A stretch of 64,000 nucleotides of DNA from Echinometra lucunter (taxonomy: Eukaryota > Echinodermata > Echinoidea > Camarodonta > Echinometridae). The DNA is taken from positions 9,904,638 to 9,968,637 of the forward strand of contig CM057161.1 of the NCBI GenBank assembly GCA_029962745.1, in the 5' to 3' direction. The position numbers were made by a program, and so were the translations under genes. The notes beneath the pieces were generated by a model. The model saw only the letters and a program-made list of their open reading frames with translations. It searched no databases and had not been told where the DNA came from. This document shows positions 35,836-64,000 of the stretch, one piece after another (position 1 is the stretch's first letter; each line of letters opens with the position of its first letter).

Positions 35836-37132
35836 AAATTTCGGGAGGGCAAAGATATCATTTTGCCCCCCCCCCCCCAATAATTTCCGCACCAAAAAAA
35901 AGGAAGAAAGAAAAAGAAAAAAAGAGAAAGAAAGGAAAGGAAAGGAAAGGGAAGGAAGGAAGAGAATTGAAAGCGGAAAACAAGGGAAAAGAAAGAAAAT
36001 GAGACACTGGGAAGCGCTCGCTCGCTTTGCTCGCTTGCATTTAAGTATAATGCCGATAATAATTAACTTTCTTATGAAAGGAAATCGGTTCGCATCTTGT
36101 GTTTCTGTCTAATGTTATACTATTCTTCAACTCATACTAAGGAATATAACCAAACAAGATATCACTCTAAGAAATCGAGCGGCCAGTTGACCTAAAAAAT
36201 AGATACACTTTCAGGAGATAACGGCCAAGATAATAATAATAAAAAAAAAATTCGTTAGCTCGCTCGCTACTCTCGCTGGTAAAAACTATACAAGATCATT
36301 TCGGGCAGCAAGTAGCTTATTATAGAAGCGAGATTCCAAAATATCATATTTGGGCAGCAAGGTGGTTGACAAATTTTGGGTGGTGAATCCATATAATTTT
36401 GCCGAGATCGGTTATTGACTTAAACTAGGTGAGCTAAAACAGTGTCATATTCGGCACACAGGTGATCGGATGTATTATTTAGATATCATACAGGGATGAC
36501 AGGTTCATAGCGTATTCTGATGATAATAATAATAAAATTCCTTTCTTGCATAGCTCATCACACTATTATCATATTATTATATATCATGATGACGAAATAA
36601 CACTTCTATCATCTGGAAAAGGGTATATTTTTTCTCTATCGCTGCGCTCGTTCGTTTGATAGTAATGGTTTTGAAAAGCAAACGATTTGGTAGGTGCGCT
36701 GAGATCGCATAGATAATGTAGATGTATTATGGGCTCATAGTGTAATTTGCCGACGGGGTTACTACTTCTACCATCAAAGACAGTGTGTGCTTCCTCGCTC
36801 GCTTCGCTCGCTCGTAGTATTAAAAATAGAGTTGTTTTGGGGGGCAGCAACAATGGACCAGAGATGTGAAAAAATAGGGTTCGTATTTGGCAGTGAGGTA
36901 ACCATATATATCATTAGGTTTCATATATTCCTATAGTGTATTTTGATAACTAATCCTTCTGTATATAGCAAGACAATTGTTATTTTGGCTCGCTCGCTTC
37001 GCTCGCTCGCAAAATTAAAAAATCAGGATGGTTCACAATCTAGCATGATGCGTAATTTCCCCAAAGTGAAAATGATTCACGTTGAGAAAGGCCTATGTGT
37101 TATACATAATATGTGTGGGTGTGCGTGTGTGC

Positions 37133-37141
<9 letters not shown>
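35836..37141. repeat. Purine-rich tract and GCGAGC-word repeat cluster
   Basis: A poly-C tract, then GAAAG-type purine DNA to about 36000, then repeated CTCGCTTCGCTCGCTCG words at about 36018, 36255, 36640, 36795 and 36990, separated by AT-rich blocks that mention GGCAGCAAGG and TCATATTTGG. No gene. Confidence 0.7.
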
Positions 37142-37214
<73 letters not shown>

Positions 37215-37230
37215 ATATACGTATATATTA
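37142..37230. repeat. (AT)n microsatellite
   Basis: About 55 bases of pure AT flanked by GTATGTAT variants, next to a poly-C run at 37267. Confidence 0.9.
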
Positions 37231-38291
37231 GTGGCCGAGGGTTCATCTCCACTTGGTCGTCTTGCTCCCCCCCCCCCCATCCGAAAAATGGATCGACTTC
37301 TCTGCGTATAAACTCTTTACATGACAGATCAGTGATTATAGATTGAAGTTTAGCTCCCTGTTGTCGAAACAAAACTTTCTTGCTTTAAATGGAAAACGCG
37401 GAGGGTTTGTTATACAATTTTAATTGACACATAGCAGAGCACAGTGTTGGTATAATAACTGATGTTTGTTTTTTTTTCTTTGTCATTATTTTTTGCTATT
37501 ATCATTATATGTATTTGTATTGTATTTTATTTTGTCGCGGTAATGACGTTCTTTCATGTTGAAAATGTCTGCCATTTTTTATTTTACTGCGGTATCCAAC
37601 AAATAAATCGAAATATAAACGAAAAGATTGAAAGGAACAAGAACAAGAACAAAGAAAAAAAAAAAACACACAGCGCCGATAAGAAAGATGAATTATGGCA
37701 AGCCAAATGGGATTCTCAATCATTATAAATTGTATCAGCTAAAGGTCAAATATGCAGACGTAGATTAACGTTACAATTGTTTACACCCATTTTTATTGTG
37801 AAGTATATTTTTGCCACAATTTAATTGAGATTATGGGAAATGCAGTCACACTTTGTTAAAACATTAGGAAAAACTTTGGGCATCCCATTTGGCAGTTCAT
37901 ATTCAAGTCGTTAGTAAAGTCAACTTTACGAACACCTTTATGAAACACCCCTGGTCATGCTGTTCCTTGATATAACACAATCTCGCAAGAGTTCTTCTCT
38001 GCAAGGAAACCAAAATAATCGGAATAGAAAACAAGTAATTAAAAAGAAAAATAAACAAGCTTAATTTTCTGGAGTTTATAAAGAAATGGAGACTGATATG
38101 CTCGACAGGTCGTCTTTCAAAATTTTTTTCATTTTAAAATTTTTTTTTGCATTTTTATGAATTCATTTACCACTTGTGGGACATAACACTCTATCTGACA
38201 GCAAGAAGGCTGCTTTTCGTAAGGGTCCCATTGACAGCAATCTTGATCGCTTTGATATGTATCCTATACTAATTCCTTTAAAGAAGACTTA
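37231..38291. other. No gene seen
   Basis: AT-rich spacer. A half foldback terminus (TTTACGAACACCTTTATGAA) lies at about 37923-37943. Confidence 0.5.
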
Positions 38292-38493
38292 TACTGCTTT
38301 CACACCAAGATACGGTCGCTGGGTACGGTCGCAGAGACCGTACCATGCAGCGACCGATGAAACCATGGTGTGAAAGCATTTCATCGTACTCAGCGACCGA
38401 TCGTTTTGGTCAAAAACGATCGGTCGCTGAGTCCGACCTAAGAGGTACTTCAGCGACCGTACTCAGCGACCGTACCTTGGTGTGAAAGCGGTA
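38292..38493. mobile_element. Foldback element of CGGTCGCTGAGTAC words, TTA target duplication
   Basis: Ends TACTGCTTTCACACCAAG and TACCGCTTTCACACCAAG, flanked by TTA (38289-38291, 38494-38496). The interior is CGGTCGC and GCGACCG words in both orientations. 202 bases, non-coding. Confidence 0.8.
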
Positions 38494-38540
38494 TTAGTCT
38501 TTAGCCTTGTAACAAAATGAAAACTATACATCTGCATTAG

Positions 38541-39130
38541 AGGTGTTGTGGTCCAGTGGATAAGTCTTCGGACTGTTATCCACAAACATGACAAGGTACG
38601 GCGTTTGAATCCCTGCTAGTGCGACGTGCGGCATTAGCATCCTTTGGCAAGACATTATTGGCGTAAATATCATATATGCCCCACACACTTTTTTCAAGAG
38701 GGGGGATCCCCCCCCCCACTTTTTAAGGAAGAAATCATATTTTAATCAATCAGTTAGTAAAATTTTAATAATCTGTCATGTAAGACCATCATATTTTACA
38801 ATTTCTATTTAAAAATGCGATAAATTGGTCAATTTTTTCGCTCGCTCGCAAAATGAAAATGAGAATGTGTGTAAGGGGTCTGTGGTCAATTTTTCGCTCG
38901 CTCGCAAAATGAAAATGAGAATGTGTGTAAGGGGTCTGTGCGGTGGGTGAGGAAATTGGCAAAAAAAGTCGATCATCTCCCCCCCCCCCCTCCTCAAAGT
39001 GGATTTACGCCCGTGCGAGACATTACAAATTTGTATTTGCCACACTCGATCAAGGTATGGGTACGTGGTAGGAATTTTTCCTTTGATGCAAGGAGTCTAC
39101 CATAAATATGTCTACGGATGCTCGAGCTAA
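38541..39130 (+). mobile_element. tRNA-derived SINE split by a nested element
   Basis: The head GAGGTGTTGTGGTCCAGTGG with box A, and a box B-like GTTTGAATCC, runs to GGCAAGACATTA at 38657 and resumes at AGACATTACAAATTTG at 39018. Same family as 41262-41575. Confidence 0.7.
38658..39017. mobile_element. hAT-like non-autonomous element nested in the SINE
   Basis: Ends TTGGCGTAAAT and (inverted) CGCACGGGCGTAAATCC, with an exact 8-bp duplication AGACATTA at 38650-38657 and 39018-39025. It contains TCGCTCGCAAAATGAAAATG twice. Same family as 892-1268. Confidence 0.8.
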
Positions 39131-39392
39131 ATCCACAGAAATTCTCCATCAACCATGTCTTTCTATCCAATGTTATACATGTACTATTTAAATATTACTG
39201 CAAGAGTATAATGGGAAGAAGGCCCATGATAACAGAAGAATTTTCATGAGATAATGGCCTGTGACCGGTAGCCTATTCCTATCTTACCAAATATGAGAAA
39301 GGAGGATGCTGATAAAATGTACGTTACTAATCATAAAAGTAACACTACACCAGGACCTAGCTGTTCTCAGTATTAAGAAAAAATAGCCCTTT

Positions 39393-39927
39393 GTCGCTCA
39401 CTCGCTCCGCTCGCTCAGAATAGAAACAAGATCAGGAGGCAAGCGCTTATTCCATCAGCAACATATTGTAATATTTTTACAGCGAGATGTAAAGTTTTTC
39501 TCGAATACAGGGAAATTGTACATCAAAAAATTCATCTTATTTATTTTGGTGGAAATTCTACGTTTTACTAGAAAGAAACAGGGTTTTTGTCGGTAGCTCG
39601 CTTCGCTTGCTCATGGAAACAAAATGGTTTCAGATGGCAGGCGATGCACCAAAAAGCATCATATTTGGCAGTTGGGTGATCAGAACTATTAGATATCTTT
39701 GAGGCTAACAAAGAATGTAAATTTTTATCCTCGCTCGCAGCGCTCATTCAAATATTTAATGTAAATTTACGCCGGTGCGAGACATTAAAAATCTGTATTT
39801 GCCACACTCGATCAAGGTATGGGTACGTGGTAGGAATTTTTCCTTTGATTCAAGGAGCTCTACCATAATTATGCCTACGGATGCTCGAGCTAAATCCACA
39901 GAAATTCTCCATCAACCACGTCATTTT
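39393..39927. repeat. GCGAGC-word cluster and repeated SINE/element junction
   Basis: CTCGCTCCGCTCGCTC-type words at about 39395, 39597 and 39731. The block at about 39765-39925 repeats 39004-39160, including the TTTACGCC/AGACATTA junction, so that junction was duplicated locally. Confidence 0.7.
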
Positions 39928-40080
39928 TTTTTTTATTTTTTTTGCTTTGCTTTGCTTTTGTTGTACATTTATTCAGATGTGTTTTTAATGTATTTATGAA
40001 TGTTATCTTTGCATAGTTTTATATTTGTATATTGTACCTTTTTAAAGAAGAGGTGAATAAAGATGAAATGAAATGAAATA
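39928..40080 (+). mobile_element. LINE-like 3' end with (ATGAA)n tail
   Basis: Ends GTGAATAAAGATGAAATGAA with pentamer repeats, a usual non-LTR tail. No ORF. Confidence 0.4.
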
Positions 40081-40850
40081 TATTTATGTGGCTAAATCCT
40101 ATGTATTATTTCCAAAGCCCTTTGGCAGTGCAGACGTTATCATAATGTGATATCCACTACATATAGACGAAATATGCGCAGACGGCACATACATGTAATT
40201 AGACCCAGGGACGAGGTGACTTTTTAATTTTTAAATTTTTTTTTTGAGGAGTATTAGCGTTTCAGATTTTCTAATATCATGAAAATAAATATACGTTTGA
40301 AAGAGGTATCATTTCCAGTGACCAGAATGATTATCTTTACCGAAGTAATCCACTGTAATTCCTCAACAAAGCCTGACCAAAGATCAATGATTCATGCTTA
40401 AAGTCTTAAGCTCTGAGAATACAATAAGAGGGCAACGTATATATAGATTTTCTAGCATCACGAATCAGTACAGAATCAGATGCAAATCCTTCATCTGTCT
40501 GGCGGTAACGGGTAATATCCAAAGAAGCTGAATCAAAATGAAAAGTACATTTTCTTGAATAAAAGGAAAGGGCATAAGCTTTATAGATCGCCTTTCACAA
40601 GGAACCATGATTTCACAAAACTGATTATTACAACTCCAAAAAAAAATTCAGAATCGTATTAGGGGATGCTGTTATACGTCGTACCATTCTGATGATCACC
40701 ATGATTTAGTTTGCACAAGCTAATGGCCCCATAAAACAGGGGAAAAGGGTGAAAAGAGGGGTGAAAATTCCTCTTAGCAACGAAACTCCTCCCAAATTGA
40801 TAATCACCGCATTTTCACCCCAAAACCAGGTACGCCGATTTTCATAGTGG
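40081..40850. other. No gene; spacer left of duplication copy 2
   Basis: No feature recognised. It ends at the homology boundary at 40850/40851. Confidence 0.5.
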
Positions 40851-41261
40851 AATCACATTAAGCCGGGCATTAGCCCTATATAATTATCTCGGACATCCAG
40901 AAATCGGTCGCTTTGGCGGTGTGACTGATGATCATGTATAAAGAGGGTCAGTGCACTGGGACTGAAATTCGGGTTGGGGAATTTCGATGTGCACGGCCCT
41001 CAGAACACCGATAGATCGGTCGGCGAACCTCAAGTAAAACTGTTGAGTTGAGCAGCCATTGAAGAAAACGCCCTGATGAACTCCCCATTGCTCCTGCCCT
41101 ACTAAGGATTATTCTGCTCAGACCTAGATTTTCTATCGAGATTTTCATTAAGTATGCTACATCCAACTTAAACCCAACCCAACCCAATCCAACCCAACGT
41201 GTGACGCTCATTTATAAAGAACTTTATACCTTTATCTCGTAAAGTTGTAAAGTTCGTTGTA

Positions 41262-41492
41262 GAGGTGTTGTGGTCCAGTGAATAAGTCTCCGGGCTTTGA
41301 ACCACAAGGTACGAGGTTCGAATCCCTGCCACACTCGACACAGGTGTAGTAAATGGGTACCTGCTAGGATATATTCCTTGAATGCACGAAGCACTATACG
41401 CTTGCTCGAGCTAAAGCCAAACTAATAATATTCTTGCAGGGCCCTCAGAGAGAACAGTACATTGTGAAGAGATTACCCTGGGTAACAAGACA

Positions 41493-41561
<69 letters not shown>

Positions 41562-41575
41562 CATTATTATTATTA
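41262..41575 (+). mobile_element. tRNA-derived SINE with (ATT)n tail (copy 2)
   Basis: Complete box A (TGGTCCAGTG) and box B (GAGGTTCGAATCCC), body to CCTGGGTAACAAGACA, then about 24 ATT units (41493-41563). The tail is much longer than in copy 1. Confidence 0.75.
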
Positions 41576-44500
41576 AAGTTCATCTCTTAACAGCGGCCAA
41601 CGGCTTGGTCTAGAAACGCTAGATGATCACCACAAAATGTTAGTTATTACATAACACAAAAAATTGGTAAATTTTCATGCTTTGATAGAAGTCAGTGAAA
41701 ATATATTATCTGAAAGGGGATTACAAGATTATTTAACGCAGATGGTCTTGTTTGCCTACAAATTATAGACTAAAAAAATTGAGCTCTATACTCGCTCATA
41801 TCACAGTTAAAAATGAGTGTTATTGGCACGTTTTTAAAATCCTATGTTTGTATTAATTCTCTATTAACATAGCGCCCATTTTATTTTCGATGTCTCTACT
41901 AAGCACTTTGCGGAGGTCTTGCTACCCGGACATCGGGGTTCAAGCCTTCCCCTTCTCCATTTGTGTTGGGAACGCCCATAAAAATTGAACACAAGTTACT
42001 GAAAGAACATAAATATATGAATACTGAGGAACATCATAATACAATTTTCGCATCTGCATAAGGAATCGGTGATAGGAAAGAGAATACAGTAAGTGGAGGA
42101 AAAACTGAGAAGAAAGTTAGGCATTGGAAGGCATGTTCGCTTATCAGAATAAAGTTAATTGGAAAGCAGTCATTTCGAACCTTTTTGGCATACATATCAT
42201 TGAACATTGAAAACAAGCAAAAACAGCAAACAACAGCAACATCGTCAGACAAGACTGTCCCAGGGAGTATACAATGTTATTAGAGGCGGCGGAACATCGT
42301 GTTCGGACAAAAGAAGTGGGAGGGCACCCATTCACGGTCCGTCAACAAACAAAAGGGGCCCCCCCCCCCCCCCATCTCACCGCGTCGGAGTAAGACGCTC
42401 CGCCGCGCCTGAATTTTACAAATGTAAATGAAAAGGATTCGACTGGTCCATTCTTTAAGAATTTATGCTCTTTTGGATGTTTTTGTTTGTTTCAAATACG
42501 TATGTTAGGTTTTATTTTTATGGAAATGTGGAAAAATAAACTTTGAACTTTGAACTTAATTCATTCTCTGTCATTATGTGCGATTATGTACTTAAAATAA
42601 CATATACTTCGTGATTGTGAAAATACCATCATCAATCCACTGAACTCCATTTTCTAAAAAAAAAAGCAAATAAATGATGCAAAATTTCACAAACGGCATT
42701 GAAAGTACTCATTTACATTAATCATTAAGCCAAGCATCAAAGATTCTTGTACTTCTTCTCCTTGTTACTAGGCAAACCAATTTTGCAAAATGGCCGACAA
42801 GAGGATCTCGATATCTTAAAGAGCAAACACAAGAGCAAACGCATCCTATTTCTGAAAATTTTCAAGCACATCTAGGTTTGTTTTCCATCTGTAGATATCT
42901 TGATAAAAAGAGCACCTGCAGTTTTGATCAGCTGACACAAAGACGGGAGTTCCGATTGGTTGGGGATATTTGTTGTTTTGTTTTTTCCTGAAAGTTCGAA
43001 GGTATAATTCCAATGCCAGTGGGCTTTTATCATGCCCCAAACCAGAGGGTTTATATTGCCGAAAACAACCATCCCCCCAAAAAAGGTTCAAAATTCCAAC
43101 ACTTGCTACATTAATTTCGATGATCAATAATCAGGATAATTCTGTAATCCCGAAAATAGCGTAGGATTTGTATTATTTCAGTTGGGTAATGGGGGGGGGG
43201 GGCTGTAATTATAAACGTTTGATTTCCTTGTCTAATTCTTGCTCCCAGCTTCTTCTCTCACTAGATTATTTTCTCACTCTTTTTCTTTTGCTTGAAATTA
43301 ATGTCTCATTCATTCGTTCTTTCTTCCCTTCACCCCCCCCCCCCCCCTCCCCTCAACCACTCCCTTCATGATTTTCACACCGGCACATCCTCGCTTTTCT
43401 CTCTCACTTCCCATTTCTCCTTCCTTTAACAAGTTAATCTACATACCTTCCATCTCTCTCTCTCTCTCTCTCTCTCCCTCTCTCTCTCACGCACACACAC
43501 ACGCACACTACCCACACGCGGAGGGACAACTGCTGTTTTGTGGTAGGTGTTTAATACCCTCCAACTAGCAGTGGTATACAACAAGTGGCAATAATACAGA
43601 AAGTAGTGTTAAATTCTAGTTAAGTTCCCAGAATTGTGACATAACGTCTCAATTCGGCTTTTAAAAGGTCTTAAAAATAATTACCGTTAGTTTTACCTCT
43701 ACCATCTTGAGTACACATGCATGGTAAAGTTGGATATACAGTCCACCTTACCATCAACATCAACGAAATTCTACAGAGCGACTGGGCCTCAAATTGGGGC
43801 ACTGTGCAATAAAATAAATGGAGTACAGTTCACAACACACCAGAATTGTGACATAACGTCTCAATTCAGCTTTTAAAAGGTCTTAGAAATAATTACCGTT
43901 AGTTTTACCTCTGCTATCTTGAGTACACATGCATGGTAAAGTTGGATATACAGTCCACCTTACCATCAACATCAACGAAAGTTCTACAGAGCGACTGGGC
44001 CTCAAATTGGGGCACTGTGTAAGAAAATAAATGGAGTACCGTTCACAACAAAATCCAGGGTGTTAATGGAGCATCACCTTATATCTTTACCCTTATGGAT
44101 AATAAAGTTCATTCCACTGTTTTCTTATTTGGTTGGTTTAACATTTGTGTGCGTGTTGATCTGCCTTTGCCTATCATTCATAGAATTGTATGTACATCTC
44201 CATAATTTGTTCGAAAATTCATGAAAACAGCGAAAACAACAAAAGAGCACATCAAAGTAAACAAAATGGCATAAACAAAAATACATGATTAAAAATTATG
44301 ATTAATCAATTAAAGTGTGCTATATAGATAGGCCTATCTTTATAATTATTCATTCTTAACTTGATACAGGTGTTTTCAAACACTTATCAGGACATTTTTT
44401 CGCTATCTTTCTTGTGGTAACTTTCATTCAATAAACATTTGAGTAAATCAACTCTTAAAATGCATACATACATATTTCTTTTTTTTTTTTTTTACATAAT

Positions 44501-45114
44501 ATCTCTGATACTCCACTTGAAACTATAGCGAATACGCCGACAAACAAAAGGTATACGGAAATAGAACTTTCTATCAAATATATTGATGATTTTTGTCAAT
44601 TATTCCTTATAAAGCTGTTACCATAGTTGATCCAATGATTTTTTATTATTTTTTTCATATAAGGCCAAGTAAAATTGATTCCTAGCTAGTTTCTCGTATG
44701 GATATTTTCAAAATTGAGGAGGAGGGGGTTCCATGTTATACGATATTTTATTTTGTTTGTATAAGAAGTGCTATTCGGACAATTTGAACGCAATTGTTTT
44801 TTTCTTTCTTGATACTTATTTTCGATATTTCATTGGTATGAGCGCCTAAGAGGCTCAAAACAATGTGAAAATGAATGGTAGTAATATTTGGTTTGTAACC
44901 TCAATGTCTAGATGTATTTCTCAGATTAAAATTAAGTTAACTTCAGAACAAAAATAATAAAACTAGAGAACGAAAATTTTGAGGCTCACGGAAAAAGGAA
45001 GGAGGAGGGAAGAGAAACCAAAAATTATTTTCATTTGGCCTAAAGTAAATCGAATCTAAAATCAGAGATACAATAATGAATGAGCATAATTCTGAAGTCA
45101 CTTGTATAATACCA
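41576..45114. other. Duplicated intergenic DNA, no gene
   Basis: Aligns to about 5335-8844 with small indels, mostly in poly-C, poly-A and CT tracts. No exon recognised. Confidence 0.6.
43629..44052. repeat. 212-bp direct tandem duplication (copy 2)
   Basis: Counterpart of 7385-7808 with the same 212-bp period (starts at 43629 and 43841) and a few substitutions in each unit. Confidence 0.9.
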
Positions 45115-45295
45115 CCAGGGGGGGGGGGGGGTCATTAAGCTGTTCGTAAGTTACGAACGACTTTACGCACGACTGGTGATACCTTCATGTGCTACATGTA
45201 AATGAATGAGAATCTGATAAGCACCGAGGAAGATATCACCAGTCGTGCGTAAAGTCGTTAGTAACTTACGAACAGCTTTGTGAAACACCCCCTGG
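45115..45295. mobile_element. Foldback MITE, CCAGGGGGTGTTTCAT ends (copy 2)
   Basis: Counterpart of 8845-9021. The G tract at the left end has expanded and overwritten the TGTTT of the terminus. Confidence 0.85.
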
Positions 45296-45394
45296 CCCCT
45301 AAATTTATCATAATTATGTCTATGAATCCCACACACGCGCGCGCGCACCCTCGTGCACCCGCGCGCACATGGTGTGTGCTCTTGGATAGCTATA

Positions 45395-46180
45395 GACCAA
45401 TTTCACCTCCGGTTTATGTATTTGGCCCTCTATCGGCGACGCCATTGCTGCGGTGGGCAAGCGCGCTGACCGCGATTGGCTCTGTGTACAAAATGAATGT
45501 AAGATATGAGATATGCCCTAATATTGTTCCATTTACTTTATTCTAGATCAATAAAATAAAGCATGGATACATGGGTACATGAGGTAAGACAATGGCCATA
45601 TCTGACAGATGAAGGTATGATGTATTTTTGTACTTGTCGATAGTTTTTTCAACTTAGTTTTGTCAGTATAAGTTCGATTGCAGCTTAGAAGCCGTAGTAA
45701 ACGGAAGCCCTCAATCTTACCCTGTTTACAAAGTCATGTTTTCACTCATTAATTTTACGCCAAAGTACATAATGATAATGTTTCTTGACTTCAAAGTCGT
45801 TTCTGTTGATATTTTTACCCACTGGCGACGGATTCCTTCGCATTGCTTACGGAAACCTGTGTAGGGAGTACGGCTTCTCACACAAACAGGCTTCATGAGT
45901 CAAAAGCGAGTGAATTTCGCACTCAGTTAGCTTCCAATTTTTAAAATTTCTCCAATTCTTGTGGCATTCGAGCACCGCACAGCTGCGACCTGAACTTCCC
46001 TGACAATTTCTCATTGCAAATATTAAAATAAATCTGCATATACTGGTCAAAAAAGACAAAAAATCTAACGAATGTACATAACGCGCTATTGACTTGTGCA
46101 CTATAAAAGTTGGAGCGCCCACTGCAGTATGTCGAACTGTGTCGAACAGTCTGCTGCCCTCTTGCGTTGTGAAATTGGTC
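45395..46180. mobile_element. Non-autonomous DNA transposon, GACCAATTTCAC ends, TATA target duplication (copy 2 only)
   Basis: 786 bases with 12-bp terminal inverted repeats (GACCAATTTCAC/GTGAAATTGGTC) flanked by TATA (45391-45394, 46181-46184). Copy 1 has the empty site GATAGCTATAAGCGAGG at about 9109. No transposase. Confidence 0.88.
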
Positions 46181-46870
46181 TATAAGCGAGGACAGCGAAC
46201 AAAGGAAAATTTCCGAGAACATTAACTGGTCCTCGGATGTAAAATAATAGATGTGAGCTTCTTTCCGGCAGCCTTCCAAGGACAGGGAAACAGAGGAACA
46301 ACAGCAGTCCTAGGATGTACAGTCGTATGAAAACGTGTGAACTCTATCATGCACCCCTCCCCCCCCACACACACATTCACCCTCACCCTCACCCATCTCG
46401 CAGCCATTATGTACATACGTACCAAAGTGCTGTGAATTTTAATTTTAGGCATTGGTTTTTGCCATGAAATAATAATTCTATAGGTTTATGGAAAAACTCC
46501 AGGGGGAGGGAGAAGTAAAAAGAAAAAAATATTGTCGTACACGCTCGCGACCACAAAAAAAACGGCGTGAAACGGGTATAGATTTGCCAATTAAGGTGCG
46601 TCACGCGATTAGGGTGTCAAATAAGCCAACAATTAAGAAAAGGGAACGTTTCCTTGACACGAAGAAAAAGATAGAGAACTGGGGAATTTGTTCAAGGAGG
46701 TTCAACTTTTTTAGGGGCAAATTTTCAGAACAAAAGTCTCGGGGAAAAAATCAAAAAAGGTGTGATTTTGATCAGTGGATATAACTCTTTTAAGGTGGTT
46801 TTGGAAAACACTAGTTGCGGGTGCGTAGAGGAACACTGACTCCTCTTATGACAGGAAACGATGAACTCGT

Positions 46871-64000
<17,130 letters not shown>

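Noticed and set aside
35667..36002. Protein with NVRGK repeats
   Set aside because: Produced by a 15-bp tandem repeat whose period is a multiple of three; no other coding signs.

Overview
The window is animal nuclear DNA. Genes are split into small exons with GT/AG junctions, introns are packed with transposons, tRNA-derived SINEs, AT/CA/AAT microsatellites and poly-C runs, and there are no bacterial operons. The AT-rich base composition, frequent TAGGCCTA words, a PAT/DIRS-type retrotransposon and abundant TTTCATAAAG-type foldback elements fit a marine deuterostome invertebrate. An echinoderm such as a sea urchin is my best guess, but this is inference.

The backbone is a direct tandem segmental duplication. 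Copy 1 starts at about 4717 and runs past 31077. Copy 2 starts at about 40851 and runs to the end of the window. Each copy carries the same minus-strand gene, a secreted proteinase K-like subtilase (family S8A with an I9 propeptide). In copy 1 all eight coding exons can be assembled (33393 down to 9808). They give a 382-residue protein with signal peptide, inhibitor propeptide, Asp140/His173/Ser325 triad and oxyanion Asn260. In copy 2 exons 2-8 are intact (61927 down to 46871) and exon 1 should lie beyond base 64000. The paralogs differ in about 30 codons by replacement against about 6 silent codons. All 12 nucleotide differences in the last exon change the protein.

Layout: 1-664, dead LINE fragment; 892-1268, 8-bp-TSD element; 3545-3876, first coding exon of a DEG/ENaC-type channel gene running left out of the window; 4135-4745, tandem repeat at the left edge of the duplication; 4717-9807, intergenic repeats; 9808-33393, protease gene 1 with a 6.2-kb PAT-type DIRS retrotransposon (21316-27530) in intron 2; 33394-40850, single-copy spacer rich in foldback elements and GCGAGC-word repeats; 40851-46870, duplicated intergenic repeats; 46871-64000, protease gene 2.

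Comparing the two copies gives filled and empty sites for several insertions: the DIRS element, a tRNA-like foldback block in copy 1, and TATA-TSD and CCAG-TSD elements in copy 2. It also exposes a local inverted/direct repeat scramble at 57330-57545. A further theme is a set of TA-flanked elements with CACTNNAAAA-like ends whose bodies are one short word repeated in both orientations, a different word in each subfamily.
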